A stretch of 64,000 bases of DNA from Rhodobiaceae bacterium (lineage in GTDB: Bacteria; Pseudomonadota; Alphaproteobacteria; Rhizobiales; Tepidamorphaceae), in assembly GCA_020637985.1 (NCBI GenBank), contig JACKJK010000005.1, forward strand, positions 248,001 through 312,000, read 5' to 3'. A model generated the notes under the pieces. It saw nothing but the letters and a program-made list of their open reading frames with translations. It did not search any database and had not been told where the DNA came from. Position 1 is the stretch's first letter, and each line of letters begins with the position of its first letter. Shown in pieces: positions 45,687-56,208 of this stretch. The translations under genes were made by a program, and so were the position numbers.

Positions 45687-45774
45687 GTCAGCCTACCGAT
45701 CGACACCGACACTTGCCGGCCGGCAAACCGGGAGGGGCGGCGCAATGCACGTCCAGAGGGTGCCGAGCCTGGGT

Positions 45775-46191
45775 TCAGTTGCCCGCGAACTGCCGCAGGT
45801 AGGCGATGACATCGGCCCTGTCCGCGGCTTCGCCAAGGCCGGCGAATGCCATCCGTCCGCCGGTGAGAAACTGGCGCGGGTTGGCCAGGTAGCTGTCGAG
45901 ATTTTCGTCCGTCCACACCAGGCCGCGCTGGCCGGCGTCGTTAAGGGCGCGGGAATAGTTGTAGCCCGAGCGCGATGCAGCGGGTGCGCCAGTGACCCCG
46001 TTCAGCGCCGGTCCGACGCTGTTGCGCGCATCGGGTCCGATCGTGTGGCACATGGCGCACTTGGAAAAGACGTCCTTGCCGCGCGCCGCGTCGCCTTCCG
46101 CCGCCGCGGGCGATGGAGAAAGCAGGACCGGAGACACCAGCACCGCCAGCGCTGCGAGTCGGCGCATCCCCTTGTCGATGAATTCCAGCAT
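45775..46191 (-). CDS. Class I c-type cytochrome
   Basis: A 138-residue periplasmic cytochrome c. A signal peptide (MRRLAALAVLVSPVLL, ending SPAAA) precedes the mature protein. Heme attaches through CAMCH (Cys45, Cys48, His49) and the distal ligand is Met114 in GGRMAFAGL. SVGPALNGV and LANPRQFLTG are conserved in the cytochrome c2/c550 type of alphaproteobacteria. It likely shuttles electrons between periplasmic dehydrogenases and oxidases. The ATG at 46191 was chosen; the upstream frame crosses the repeats at 46318-46413 and is not coding. Confidence 0.9.
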   Translation of the reverse strand: MLEFIDKGMRRLAALAVLVSPVLLSPSPAAAEGDAARGKDVFSKCAMCHTIGPDARNSVGPALNGVTGAPAASRSGYNYSRALNDAGQRGLVWTDENLDSYLANPRQFLTGGRMAFAGLGEAADRADVIAYLRQFAGN

Positions 46192-46317
46192 GTCGCCACA
46201 TCCCCCTGGCTGCGCACTGACCAAAGCCAAGACGCTCCGACCATAGTCATGAAACCGGGCCGGCGGAACCCCCGATGAACCACATATGCCGCTTGAGAGA
46301 GATGCGTTGCGCGGGCG

Positions 46318-46360
46318 CATCATCCGGCCGGAGCGCAGCGAGGCCCGGCAAGATGATGCG
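46318..46360. repeat. 43-bp palindromic repeat, family B copy 1
   Basis: Starts CATCATCCGGCCGGAGCGCA and ends GCAAGATGATGCG. CATCATC and GATGATG form the outer arms and CCGG/CCGG-type sequence the inner arms. Identical over 43 bp to copy 2 at 46371; a related inverted copy lies at 62279. Confidence 0.85.
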
Positions 46361-46370
46361 TGTGTGAGAT

Positions 46371-46413
46371 CATCATCCGGCCGGAGCGCAGCGAGGCCCG
46401 GCAAGATGATGCG
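46371..46413. repeat. 43-bp palindromic repeat, family B copy 2
   Basis: Exact copy of the element at 46318, separated by 10 bp. It ends next to the LysR stop codon (46414), so it lies just beyond the 3' end of that gene and may shape its mRNA end. Confidence 0.85.
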
Positions 46414-47379
46414 TCAACGCCGGGAAGATGATGGGGCCTTTGCAGCGGCGCCGGGCGCGGCTGGAATGGCATCGAGCTTCAACCCGCTGTCCCAGTAGGG
46501 CTGCGGGCCGTAGAGGTCGGCGAGAAAGTCGATGAACGCGCGAACTTTCACCGGCAAGAACCGGCGGCTCGGGTAGACGGCATGAACGCCGACATGCCGC
46601 GACGCGCGATACTGCGGCAGGATGATCCGCAACGCCCCGCTCTGCAGTTGCGCGCCGACGTCCCACGTCGAGCGCAGCGCGATGCCGAGCCCGGCCACCA
46701 GGCACTCGCGCACCACCTCGCTGGAGTTGGTTTGCATGTTGCCGTTGACCCGCACCAGCGCCGGACCCTCCGGTCCTTCCAGCCGCCAGGTGTCCTGGCT
46801 CGACGCGAACAGGCAGTTGTGATCGGCAAGTTCGTCGAGGCTGCCGGGCGCGCCGTGCCGTTCGAGGTAGCCGGGCGCGGCGCAGATCACCCTGTGGTTG
46901 TCGGCAAGCCGGCGCGCGATCAGGCTCGAATTCTCCAGCTCCGCGATGCGGATCGCAAGGTCATAGCCCTCGCCGACGATGTCGACGAAATCGTCGGACA
47001 GCATCAGGCTGAGATTGAGGTCGGGGTTGTCGCGCAGGAAGCGTTCCATGTGCGGCGCGATATGCATGCGCCCGAACGAGGTCGGCGCCGATACCCGCAA
47101 GGTGCCGCGCGGCCGGGTGTTGCGCCGCGTCACGAAGGCCTCGGCCTCCTCCAGCGAGGCAAGGATCGCCACCACGCGCTCGTAGAAGCCCTGGCCCTCC
47201 TCGGTCAGCGCGATCTGCCGCGTCGTGCGCTGGAGCATCCGTGCGCCCAGCCGCTCCTCCAGTCGGCGGATGCGCTTCGAGACCACGGCCGGAGACAGCC
47301 CCATCTCGCGCCCTGCCGCCGACATCGAGCCGGCTGTCACGACGCGGGCGAAAACCTCCATGTCCGTCAGATTGCTCAT
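46414..47379 (-). CDS. LysR-family transcriptional regulator
   Basis: A 321-residue DNA-binding regulator. The winged helix-turn-helix occupies about residues 1-60 (MSNLTDMEVFARVVTAGSMS, then SPAVVSKRIRRLEERLGARM). The effector-binding domain follows with RGTLRVSAPTSFGRMHIAP. The C-terminal 25 residues end near the family B repeats. It is divergent from glcD across 212 bp, the standard arrangement for a LysR regulator of its neighbour. Control of glcDEF by glycolate or a related acid is therefore inferred. The ATG at 47379 is preferred to upstream starts. Confidence 0.92.
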   Translation of the reverse strand: MSNLTDMEVFARVVTAGSMSAAGREMGLSPAVVSKRIRRLEERLGARMLQRTTRQIALTEEGQGFYERVVAILASLEEAEAFVTRRNTRPRGTLRVSAPTSFGRMHIAPHMERFLRDNPDLNLSLMLSDDFVDIVGEGYDLAIRIAELENSSLIARRLADNHRVICAAPGYLERHGAPGSLDELADHNCLFASSQDTWRLEGPEGPALVRVNGNMQTNSSEVVRECLVAGLGIALRSTWDVGAQLQSGALRIILPQYRASRHVGVHAVYPSRRFLPVKVRAFIDFLADLYGPQPYWDSGLKLDAIPAAPGAAAKAPSSSRR

Positions 47380-47591
47380 TGTCAGGTCGCCGCCGCGCAT
47401 TATGTCTATTTTTGGATATAGACCGGCAGGATTTTCGCCGCAAGAGAAACAAATCCGGGCACCCCCCATTCAAGCGGCAAACCGGCGCTTGCCGCAGGTT
47501 CGCGGTGTCGCTTGTATGAGTCGTGGCGCCTGCGCGGTTGCCCGCGGCCGGCCATTGGTGGATAAGGAAATCCCAGCCCCGGAGGTGCCCG

Positions 47592-49028
47592 ATGTCGTTC
47601 ATCGCCATGCCCAAGCCAGATCCGGAAATCATCGCGCGGCGCGCCGAGATCGCCGCCGGCCTGCGCGCCATCGTCGGCGACGAGGGCCTGATCGTTTCCG
47701 AGGACGAGCGCCGCGCCTACGAGACCGATGCGCTCACCGCCTACCGCGCCATGCCGCTCGCCGTCGTCCTGCCGGCAACAACCGGGGAAGTCAGCGCCGT
47801 TCTGAAGTTCCTCAACGCGCAGAAGGTGCCCGTCGTCGCGCGCGGCGCGGGAACGTCGCTTGCCGGCGGCGCATTGCCCTCCGAGGATGCTGTCGTGCTC
47901 GGCGTGTCGCGCATGAGCGCTGTGCTGGAGATGAACTTCGCCGACCGTGTCGCCGTGTTGCAGTCGGGGATCACCAACATCGCCATCAGCCAGGCGGTGG
48001 CGCACGAACAGTTCTTCTACGCGCCAGATCCCTCCAGCCAGCTCGCTTGCACGATCGCCGGCAACATCGCCATGAACTCCGGCGGCGCGCACTGCCTCAA
48101 GTACGGCGTCACCACCAACAACCTGCTCGGCGTGAAGATGGTCATGATGGACGGCACCGTCCTCGACATCGGCGGCGCGGCTCTCGATGCCGGCGGCTAC
48201 GACCTGCTCGGCCTCGTCTGCGGCTCGGAGGGCCAGCTCGGCATCGTTACCGAGGCGACCGTGCGCATCCTGCGCCAGGCCGAGGGCGCGCGCCCCGTGC
48301 TGCTTGGCTTCGACAGCGCCGAGGCAGCCGGCGCCTGTGTCTCCGACATCATCGGCCACGGCATCGTCCCCGTCGCCATCGAGTACATGGACCGGCCCGC
48401 CATCAAGGTCTGCGAATCCTTCGCCCATGCCGGCTACCCGCTCGACGTCGAGGCCCTGCTGATCGTCGAGGTCGAGGGATCGGAGGACGAGATCGAGGCG
48501 ATGCTGGCGCGCATTGTCGAGATCGCCGGCAGTCACGGTACCCGGACGCCGCGCATCGCCCGCACCGAGGCCGAGAGCCTGGCCATCTGGAAGGGCCGCA
48601 AGTCGGCCTTCGGCGCCATGGGCCGCATCTCCGACTACATGTGCATGGACGGCACGATCCCGACCGGGCGCCTGCCCGAGGTGCTGGTCAAGATCGACGC
48701 CATCTGCAAGGGCCACGGTCTGTCCGTCGCCAACATCTTCCACGCCGGCGACGGCAACCTGCACCCGCTGATCCTCTACAACGTCAACGACCCCGCCGAG
48801 CTGGAGAAGGCGGAGAAGGCGGGCGCGGACATCCTCAAGCTGTGCGTCGAGGTCGGCGGTTGCCTGACCGGCGAGCACGGCGTCGGCATCGAGAAGCGCG
48901 ACCTGATGCTCGACCAGTTCAACGAGACCGACCTGCACCAGCAACAGCGCCTGAAGACCCTGTTCGATCCCCGCTGGCTGCTCAATCCGGCAAAGGTGTT
49001 CCCGCTCGAAGGGCGGCTGCAGGGATGA
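47592..49028 (+). CDS. glcD: Glycolate oxidase FAD-binding subunit GlcD
   Basis: A 478-residue flavoprotein of the FAD/4 family. The PP-loop reads VVARGAGTSLAGGALPSED, followed by IAGNIAMNSGGAHCLKYG and GSEGQLGIVTEATVRI. The C-terminal FHAGDGNLHPLIL and GGCLTGEHGVGIEKRD are GlcD signatures. It oxidises glycolate (and possibly D-lactate) and passes electrons to GlcF. GGAGG precedes the ATG at 47592. The stop overlaps the glcE start by four bases. Confidence 0.95.
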   Translation: MSFIAMPKPDPEIIARRAEIAAGLRAIVGDEGLIVSEDERRAYETDALTAYRAMPLAVVLPATTGEVSAVLKFLNAQKVPVVARGAGTSLAGGALPSEDAVVLGVSRMSAVLEMNFADRVAVLQSGITNIAISQAVAHEQFFYAPDPSSQLACTIAGNIAMNSGGAHCLKYGVTTNNLLGVKMVMMDGTVLDIGGAALDAGGYDLLGLVCGSEGQLGIVTEATVRILRQAEGARPVLLGFDSAEAAGACVSDIIGHGIVPVAIEYMDRPAIKVCESFAHAGYPLDVEALLIVEVEGSEDEIEAMLARIVEIAGSHGTRTPRIARTEAESLAIWKGRKSAFGAMGRISDYMCMDGTIPTGRLPEVLVKIDAICKGHGLSVANIFHAGDGNLHPLILYNVNDPAELEKAEKAGADILKLCVEVGGCLTGEHGVGIEKRDLMLDQFNETDLHQQQRLKTLFDPRWLLNPAKVFPLEGRLQG

Positions 49029-50236
49029 CCGCCAACGCCTCCGCAAAGCCGCTCGCACCGCGCGACGAGAACGACGTCATCGCCGCCGTCGCGGATGCGC
49101 GCGCAGCCGGAACGCCGCTGGAAATCGTCGGCGGCGCGACGAAGCGCACCATCGGCCGGCCGATGCAGACCGCAGCCACGCTGTCGGTCGCCCGCCTGTC
49201 GGGCATCACGCTCTACGAGCCGAGCGAACTCGTGCTCGGCGCCCACGCCGGAACGCCGCTGAAGGACATCGAAAAGGAGCTGGCGAACAACCGCCAGCGC
49301 CTCGCCTTCGAGCCGATCGACTACCGCGGGCTTCTCGCCAGCGACGGCGAGCCGACCGTCGGTGAACCGACCATCGGTGCGGTTGCCGCCGCCAACCTGT
49401 CCGGCCCGCGGCGCATCTACGCGGGCGCGGCCCGAGACGCCCTGCTCGGCATTCGCATGGTCACCGGCCGCGGCGAGGTCGTCAAGAGCGGTGGGCGGGT
49501 GATGAAGAACGTCACCGGCTACGACCTGGTCAAGCTCTCGGCAGGTTCGTGGGGGACGCTGGGCGTCTTCACCGAGGTGATCTTCAAGGTGCTGCCCGAG
49601 ACGCACAGCGAACGCACGCTCGTCTTCGAGGGGCTGACGGACGCCTCCGCGGTCGCCAGCATGTCGGCGGGGCTCGGCAGCCCGTTCGAGGTGACGGGGG
49701 CGGCCCACATGGCAGCCGGCATCGACGGGCCGGCGAAGACCCTGCTGCGCATCGAGGGCTTCGACGAGCAGATGGTCTACCGCTCCGGCGAACTGAAGAA
49801 GCTGTTGCGCACGTTTGGCGTGCCGGCGCTGCTGGCCGACGACGCGTCGCGCGCGCTGTGGCTGAAGGTGCGCGACGCGACGTTCTTCGCCGGCACCGAT
49901 GAGGCCGTCTGGCGCATCTCGGTGGCGCCGTCGCATGGTGCCGCGATCGGTGCCGCCGCGACCGCTGCCGGCGGGCGCGTGTTCTACGACTGGGGCGGCG
50001 GTCTCGTCTGGGTGGCGATGCCGGCGGCCAGCGGCGATGGCGGAGCGGCGGCCCTGCGCGCCGTGCTCCCCGCCGATGGCCATGCGACCCTTGTGCGCGC
50101 GCCGGAGACGTTGCGCGCCGCCGTTGACGTGTTCCAGCCGCAGCCGCCCGCGCACGCCGCGCTGACCCGCGGCGTCAAGGACGCCTTCGATCCCGACCAC
50201 ATCCTCAATCCCGGCCGCATGTACGCGGGCATGTAG
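49025..50236 (+). CDS. glcE: Glycolate oxidase FAD-binding subunit GlcE
   Basis: A 403-residue FAD/4 family subunit, shorter than GlcD as usual. The FAD site is GATKRTIGRP, and TIGAVAAANLSGPRRIYAGAARDALLG and VMKNVTGYDLVKLSAGSWGTLG follow (family core). It shares the ATGA overlap with glcD. The protein ends DPDHILNPGRMYAG, a typical GlcE end. It partners GlcD and GlcF in the membrane-associated oxidase. Confidence 0.94.
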   Translation: MTANASAKPLAPRDENDVIAAVADARAAGTPLEIVGGATKRTIGRPMQTAATLSVARLSGITLYEPSELVLGAHAGTPLKDIEKELANNRQRLAFEPIDYRGLLASDGEPTVGEPTIGAVAAANLSGPRRIYAGAARDALLGIRMVTGRGEVVKSGGRVMKNVTGYDLVKLSAGSWGTLGVFTEVIFKVLPETHSERTLVFEGLTDASAVASMSAGLGSPFEVTGAAHMAAGIDGPAKTLLRIEGFDEQMVYRSGELKKLLRTFGVPALLADDASRALWLKVRDATFFAGTDEAVWRISVAPSHGAAIGAAATAAGGRVFYDWGGGLVWVAMPAASGDGGAAALRAVLPADGHATLVRAPETLRAAVDVFQPQPPAHAALTRGVKDAFDPDHILNPGRMYAGM

Positions 50237-50247
50237 GGCAGCCATCG

Positions 50248-51603
50248 ATGCAGACCAATTTCACGGCCGAGCAGCTGGCCGACCCCGAAATCGCCGCCGC
50301 GGAAAAGATCCTGCGCACCTGCGTGCACTGCGGCTTCTGCACAGCGACCTGCCCGACCTACCTGCTGCTCGGCGACGAACTCGATTCCCCGCGCGGCCGC
50401 ATCTATCTCATCAAGGACATGCTGGAGAATTCCAGGCCCGCCAACGCGGAGGTCGTGCGCCACGTCGACCGCTGCCTGTCGTGCCTGTCCTGCATGACGA
50501 CGTGCCCGTCGGGCGTCGACTACATGCACCTTGTCGACCATGCCCGCACCCACATCGAGCGGACCTACAAGCGCCCCTGGCACGACCGCCTCATGCGCGC
50601 GGTGCTGGCCGCCGTGCTGCCCTATTCGGGCCGCTTCCGCCTGTCTCTGCTCGGTGCCTTCTACGGCAAGCCGCTGGTGCCGCTGCTGCGGCTAGTTCCA
50701 GGCCTCCAGCGCATGGCGGCAATGCTGTCGCTCGCCCCGGCGAGCTTGCCGCCGCGCTCGGCCGGCGAGGGCGTGCGCAGCTTTCCCGCATCCGGCAAGC
50801 GGCGTGCCCGCGTCGCCATCCTCAAGGGGTGCGCCCAGCCCGTGCTCAACCCGGCCATCAACGACGCCACCGTGCGCCTGCTGACCCGCCTCGGCGTCGA
50901 GGTCGTGCAGGCGAAGGGGGAGGGCTGCTGCGGCGCGCTGGTCCATCACATGGGCAAGACGGGCGCCAGCCATGCCTTCCTCAGGCGCAACATCGATGCC
51001 TGGATGGCGGAAATCGACGGCGAGGGTCTGGACGCCATTATCATCACCGCGTCGGGCTGCGGCACGACGGTGAAGGACTACGGCCACATGCTGCAGGATG
51101 ATCCGGCATATGCCGGGAAGGCGGCGAGAGTCTCAGGCCTGACGAAGGACATCACCGAGTTCCTGGAAACCCTCGACCTGCCCGAACCAGAGCGCGGCGT
51201 GGACGCCGTCGTCGCCTATCACTCCGCCTGCTCCATGCAGCACGGCCAGCAGATCCGCGAGGCGCCGAAGGCCCTGCTGCGCAAGGCGGGCTACACCGTC
51301 AGGGACGTGCCCGAGGGGCACATCTGCTGCGGCTCGGCGGGCACTTACAACATCCTGCAGCCGAAGATCGCGGCGCGCCTGCGCGAGCGCAAGGTGGCCA
51401 ACATCGAGCGGGTCTCCCCGGACATCATCGCCACCGGTAACATCGGCTGCATGACGCAGATCGCGTCGGGCACGCCGATCCCCATCGTCCACACGGTCGA
51501 ACTGCTCGACCACGCCTACGGCGGACCGCTTCCCGCAACGCTGGAAGCTGCCGGCGTGCGCCTTGAGCGCGCGCCATCCGCACCAATGCACGCCGCCCAA
51601 TAG
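50248..51603 (+). CDS. glcF: Glycolate oxidase iron-sulfur subunit GlcF
   Basis: A 451-residue iron-sulfur protein. Two 4Fe-4S ferredoxin-type motifs lie near the N-terminus, CVHCGFCTATCP and CLSCLSCMTTCP, and two CCG domains follow with GEGCCGAL and GHICCGSAGTYN. This is the standard GlcF arrangement, transferring electrons from GlcD/GlcE toward quinone. It starts 11 nt after glcE. Its 3' end faces the XRE gene (convergent) 15 nt away. Confidence 0.95.
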   Translation: MQTNFTAEQLADPEIAAAEKILRTCVHCGFCTATCPTYLLLGDELDSPRGRIYLIKDMLENSRPANAEVVRHVDRCLSCLSCMTTCPSGVDYMHLVDHARTHIERTYKRPWHDRLMRAVLAAVLPYSGRFRLSLLGAFYGKPLVPLLRLVPGLQRMAAMLSLAPASLPPRSAGEGVRSFPASGKRRARVAILKGCAQPVLNPAINDATVRLLTRLGVEVVQAKGEGCCGALVHHMGKTGASHAFLRRNIDAWMAEIDGEGLDAIIITASGCGTTVKDYGHMLQDDPAYAGKAARVSGLTKDITEFLETLDLPEPERGVDAVVAYHSACSMQHGQQIREAPKALLRKAGYTVRDVPEGHICCGSAGTYNILQPKIAARLRERKVANIERVSPDIIATGNIGCMTQIASGTPIPIVHTVELLDHAYGGPLPATLEAAGVRLERAPSAPMHAAQ

Positions 51604-51618
51604 CGTTGCCTGACCGGC

Positions 51619-52026
51619 TTATTCGCCGAGCCGGGCGATGGTTCGCTCGAGCCGCTCCACCAGCGATGCCGCATCGTCGCGCAGCCGCGACAGCTCCTGC
51701 CGCAGCAGGCGGATGTTGGTGTCATCGCCGCCCTCGCTGGGTGCCGTTCCCTGCCCGGTCAGCAGCCAGGTCGGGCTGACGGCCAGCACCCCGGCAAGCG
51801 TCATCAGCCGGTTCGGCCGCGGTTCGGCGCGGTCGCTTTCCCAGTGGCTCAGCGTCGTCGTCTTCAGCCCCAGCCGGCGCGCGAGCTGCGCCGTGGTCAG
51901 GCCCTGCGCGACGCGTGCGCGGGTGATGCGCCCGCCGATTGTGTCGTCCATGTCCTCCGCGCTCCCCTCCATTGTCGTTTCCGCCGTCTGGTCGATGCCG
52001 GGACTTATCGTCGCTTGCTGGTTCAT
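51619..52026 (-). CDS. XRE-family helix-turn-helix regulator
   Basis: A 135-residue DNA-binding protein. The HTH_3 domain spans about residues 31-90 and reads ITRARVAQGLTTAQLARRLG, LKTTTLSHWESDRAEPRPN, then a typical WLLTGQG end. A C-terminal helix (LRQELSRLRDDAASLVERLE) looks like a coiled coil for dimerisation. The first 26 residues are Glu/Asp/Thr-rich and may be disordered. It is divergent from malate synthase and convergent with glcF, so it may regulate glyoxylate use or another locus. The ATG at 52026 has GGAG upstream. Confidence 0.88.
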   Translation of the reverse strand: MNQQATISPGIDQTAETTMEGSAEDMDDTIGGRITRARVAQGLTTAQLARRLGLKTTTLSHWESDRAEPRPNRLMTLAGVLAVSPTWLLTGQGTAPSEGGDDTNIRLLRQELSRLRDDAASLVERLERTIARLGE

Positions 52027-52334
52027 TTCGTCTCCGCCGCATGTCGGCAGCCTGGCCCGGCCTGCGCGCAAATGCACGCGCACTCCGGCAGGCCCGGCTG
52101 CTCCGCAAAATGGATCAATGTTCGCTGTCAGCCCTGACCATACAGGTCCCGGACGCTGATGTGTACCGCCGCCCGACAAAAGTTGCCGGTTTTGCGACAT
52201 GAGCCGGGAAGCTGGTGCGGCGTCCGCCAAGGCGGACTTCGACTTTCGCACCGGTTTCCGTGCCGGGGTGCATTTGGAATAGTGCCACGAGGCAGCCGTT
52301 CCGGTTGCCGCATGCGAGTTGGGGAGTTGCCGCG
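52027..52334. other. Divergent region between the XRE regulator and malate synthase
   Basis: A 308-bp region with no supported gene. It should hold both promoters. I see the malate synthase ribosome binding site (GGGGAG before 52335) but no convincing promoter hexamers or operator. Confidence 0.5.
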
Positions 52335-53945
<1,611 letters not shown>

Positions 53946-53964
53946 CCTGCACGCCGCGCTGATC

Positions 53965-54007
53965 CGGAAACGAAAGAAGGCCGCCCCGGTGTGCCGGAGC
54001 GGCCCTC
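53965..54007 (-). terminator. Terminator between convergent aceB and L,D-transpeptidase genes
   Basis: A GAAGGCCGCCCCGG arm pairs with CCGGAGCGGCCCTC around TGTG (53976-54007, two mismatched or wobble positions). On the minus strand the hairpin is followed by TTCTTTCGTTTCC, so it serves the L,D-transpeptidase best and may also stop aceB. Confidence 0.7.
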
Positions 54008-54030
54008 GCGCGCGTTGCGGTGGACGAGCG

Positions 54031-54744
54031 TCAGATCACCGTGATCTTGGCGCCGACGCCCACCCGCTCATAGAGGTGGATGACGTCTTCGTTGCGCAGG
54101 CGGATGCAGCCCGAGGAGATTTCCTGACCGATCGTCCACGGCTCGTTGGTGCCATGCACGCGGTACAGCGTGTTGCCGATGTACAGGGCGCGCGCGCCGA
54201 GCGGGTTGGCGGGGCCGCCCTCCATGTGGTCGGGCAACCACGGCTGGCGCTGTTTCATCTCCGCCGGCGGGGTCCAGGCCGGCCATTCCGCCTTGCGGCT
54301 GATGCGGTAGGTGCCCTGCCACTGGAAGCCGGGCCGCCCGACACCGATGCCGTAGCGGATCGCCTTGCCGCCACCCTGCACCAGGTAGAGGTACTTGTTG
54401 TGCTTGTCGATCACGATGGTGCCGGGCTTCTCGCCGGTCGCATAGGTCACCACCTGGCGCTCGAAGCGCGGGTCGAAGGCGCGCCGGCTCGACGGTGCAG
54501 CCGGCGCATAGGCCTGCTGGCGCCTCGGCAGGGGGGCTGCGGTGCCGCCGTAGGTGCGGGGCAGCGGGGCTGCCCGGCGGGTGTCGCGGTAGACGCTCGG
54601 TGGCTGGCGATAGGTTCCGGCCTGCGACCCGGACGACCCGAACAGGGAATTCATCAGCATCGGGAACGGGCCATTGTTGGCGCTGGCGGGCCGGGGCAGG
54701 CCGGCAAGGCCGATCCCGACGAGGGCAAGGACAAGGAAACGCAT
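54031..54744 (-). CDS. L,D-transpeptidase (YkuD/ErfK domain)
   Basis: A 237-residue periplasmic enzyme. A signal peptide (MRFLVLALVGIGLAG, ending PASA) is followed by about 70 residues rich in Pro, Arg and Tyr. The YkuD domain starts near residue 100: GTIVIDKHNKYLYLV, then the catalytic HGTN (197-200) and SSGCIRL with Cys213. It cross-links peptidoglycan or attaches proteins to it. The ATG at 54744 is preferred; a GTG two codons upstream is possible. A promoter region with inverted repeats lies upstream. Confidence 0.9.
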   Translation of the reverse strand: MRFLVLALVGIGLAGLPRPASANNGPFPMLMNSLFGSSGSQAGTYRQPPSVYRDTRRAAPLPRTYGGTAAPLPRRQQAYAPAAPSSRRAFDPRFERQVVTYATGEKPGTIVIDKHNKYLYLVQGGGKAIRYGIGVGRPGFQWQGTYRISRKAEWPAWTPPAEMKQRQPWLPDHMEGGPANPLGARALYIGNTLYRVHGTNEPWTIGQEISSGCIRLRNEDVIHLYERVGVGAKITVI

Positions 54745-55055
54745 GAACACGATACGCGGACTCCAACTCGTTACATGACAGGCTCGGTTGCGCGAGCCGG
54801 GTCAGCGGCGGGAAAATACGCATCCCGCCAGTGACCGCATGGACGCAAGTCTAGGTGTTTACATTGTCCGCAATGGTAAACGCGCCAGTTACCTTGGCGC
54901 TTAACGTAATTACAGGGTTGACGCTCGGTAAATTCGGCGTTCGAGAAGTATTTACCCTAACCAAACGTTGCCGCGCCCGGGCCGTGCGTGCGCATGAAAA
55001 AACGGCGCGGGACCGGCCGGCCCCGCGCCGCATGGAGGTAATGGCAATTCGGCGG
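54745..55055. other. Intergenic region with two adjacent inverted repeats and a terminator
   Basis: A 311-bp region with no supported gene. GTTTAC...GTAAAC (54857-54881, with ATTG/CAAT inside) and GCGCCA...TGGCGC (54882-54900) are two adjacent inverted repeats upstream of the L,D-transpeptidase gene and could be operators. The right end holds the terminator of the metallo-beta-lactamase-fold gene. The stretch 54850-54960 is AT-richer than the window average. Confidence 0.5.
54997..55030 (-). terminator. Rho-independent terminator after the MBL-fold gene
   Basis: CGGCGCGGG (55003-55011) pairs perfectly with CCCGCGCCG (55022-55030). On the minus strand six T's follow directly (plus-strand A's 54997-55002), which is a textbook terminator 25 nt after the stop. 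Confidence 0.85.
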
Positions 55056-56030
55056 CTAGAGTTGCGGCTGCCAGGCGGCAAGCGCCAGCTGATAGCCAGC
55101 ACCGTCCTTGACGATGTGCCCGGTCGCCGGGAACGGGAAATGGTAACCCGCCACCAGCATGTCGTCGGCCGAAACCATGTCGAGCAGCTTGACGCGCGTC
55201 TGCGCGGCCATGTCGCCGTCCATGTCGAAACGCACCTGCCACTGCGGATTGCGCACGAACAGCGCCGGGTGGTTGGTCGTGTCCGACAGCACCATCATCT
55301 GCCGGTCGCCCGACGCCAGGCGGAACACCATGTGGCCGGGCGTGTGGCCGTGCGCTGCGTGCGCCGTTACGCCGGGCGCGGCCTCTGCTCCGTCGCCGAT
55401 CGTGCGCAGGGCGTCCTTGTAGGCGCCGATCTTCTTGCGGGCGAGTTCGAAGCGCGGCTTCATCTGCTCGTTGGCATTGGCAAGGTTGCCATCGTCGAGC
55501 CAGAAGGCGACCTCACCTTCGGGAACGACGAGTTCGGCGTTCGCGAATGACTTGCTGTCCATCTCGTCGGTCAATCCGCCGATGTGATCGGGATGGAAAT
55601 GCGAGATCACGACGGTGTCGATCGAACCGCGGTCGATCCCGGCGGCCTCGAGATTGGAAAACAGGGTGCCGCGGCTACCCCCGGCAGCAGGCCCGTTGCC
55701 GGTGTCGATGAGAGTCGTCTTGCCGCCGGTCTTCACCACCATGGCGGTGAACGGGATGCTCATCGTCGCCGGGTCCATCAGCGCGCGAGACAGCGCCGCG
55801 CCGACCTCTTGCGTGCTGGCGTTCTTCACGAAGCCGTCCGGCAGCGGAAAGTTCGCCACGCCGTCGTTGACGGCCAGGCACTCCATGTCGCCGAGCTTGT
55901 AGGAAAACACCCCGGCGGGCTTGCCGGCTTCGGCGGCCTGCGCCCGGCCCGCAACGAGGCCGGCCGGCAGGGCAAGGGCTGCGCCGGCAAGCGCGGCGCT
56001 CGACATCAATTCACGGCGATTGATCGGCAT
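55056..56030 (-). CDS. Exported metallo-beta-lactamase-fold hydrolase
   Basis: A 324-residue protein with a twin-arginine-like signal (INRRELMSSAALAGAALALP, ending GRAQA). The metal site HFHPDHIGG supplies His144, His146, Asp148 and His149, and GHTPGHMVF and VAGYHFPFP give later ligands. Members of this exported MBL group include lactonase-like and quorum-quenching hydrolases, but the substrate here is not evident. GGAGG with a good spacer supports the ATG at 56030. It is a single-gene transcript ending in a strong terminator. Confidence 0.88.
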   Translation of the reverse strand: MPINRRELMSSAALAGAALALPAGLVAGRAQAAEAGKPAGVFSYKLGDMECLAVNDGVANFPLPDGFVKNASTQEVGAALSRALMDPATMSIPFTAMVVKTGGKTTLIDTGNGPAAGGSRGTLFSNLEAAGIDRGSIDTVVISHFHPDHIGGLTDEMDSKSFANAELVVPEGEVAFWLDDGNLANANEQMKPRFELARKKIGAYKDALRTIGDGAEAAPGVTAHAAHGHTPGHMVFRLASGDRQMMVLSDTTNHPALFVRNPQWQVRFDMDGDMAAQTRVKLLDMVSADDMLVAGYHFPFPATGHIVKDGAGYQLALAAWQPQL

Positions 56031-56208
56031 GGGTGTCCTCCCGCAACAGTCAATTTGCATCGAGATTTCAGCGGCCCGCCGCGCTCATGTCTTCGCTCGC
56101 ACCGCATCCGGGAGAAAATTAGGGGTCCGCGCGGCGTCGTCAACGTGGCGTTAACGCAGAAAGTACACTGTTCACGACCATGTGTACTCCAAGCCCGGGA
56201 GGCGGATC

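Noticed and set aside
53989..54834. A 281-codon plus-strand frame opposite the L,D-transpeptidase
   Set aside because: Antisense shadow; the minus-strand protein has a signal peptide and the YkuD HGTN and SGCIRL motifs.
54851..55102. An 83-codon minus-strand frame between the L,D-transpeptidase and MBL genes
   Set aside because: It runs across the terminator of the MBL gene and has no ribosome binding site or family-like features.
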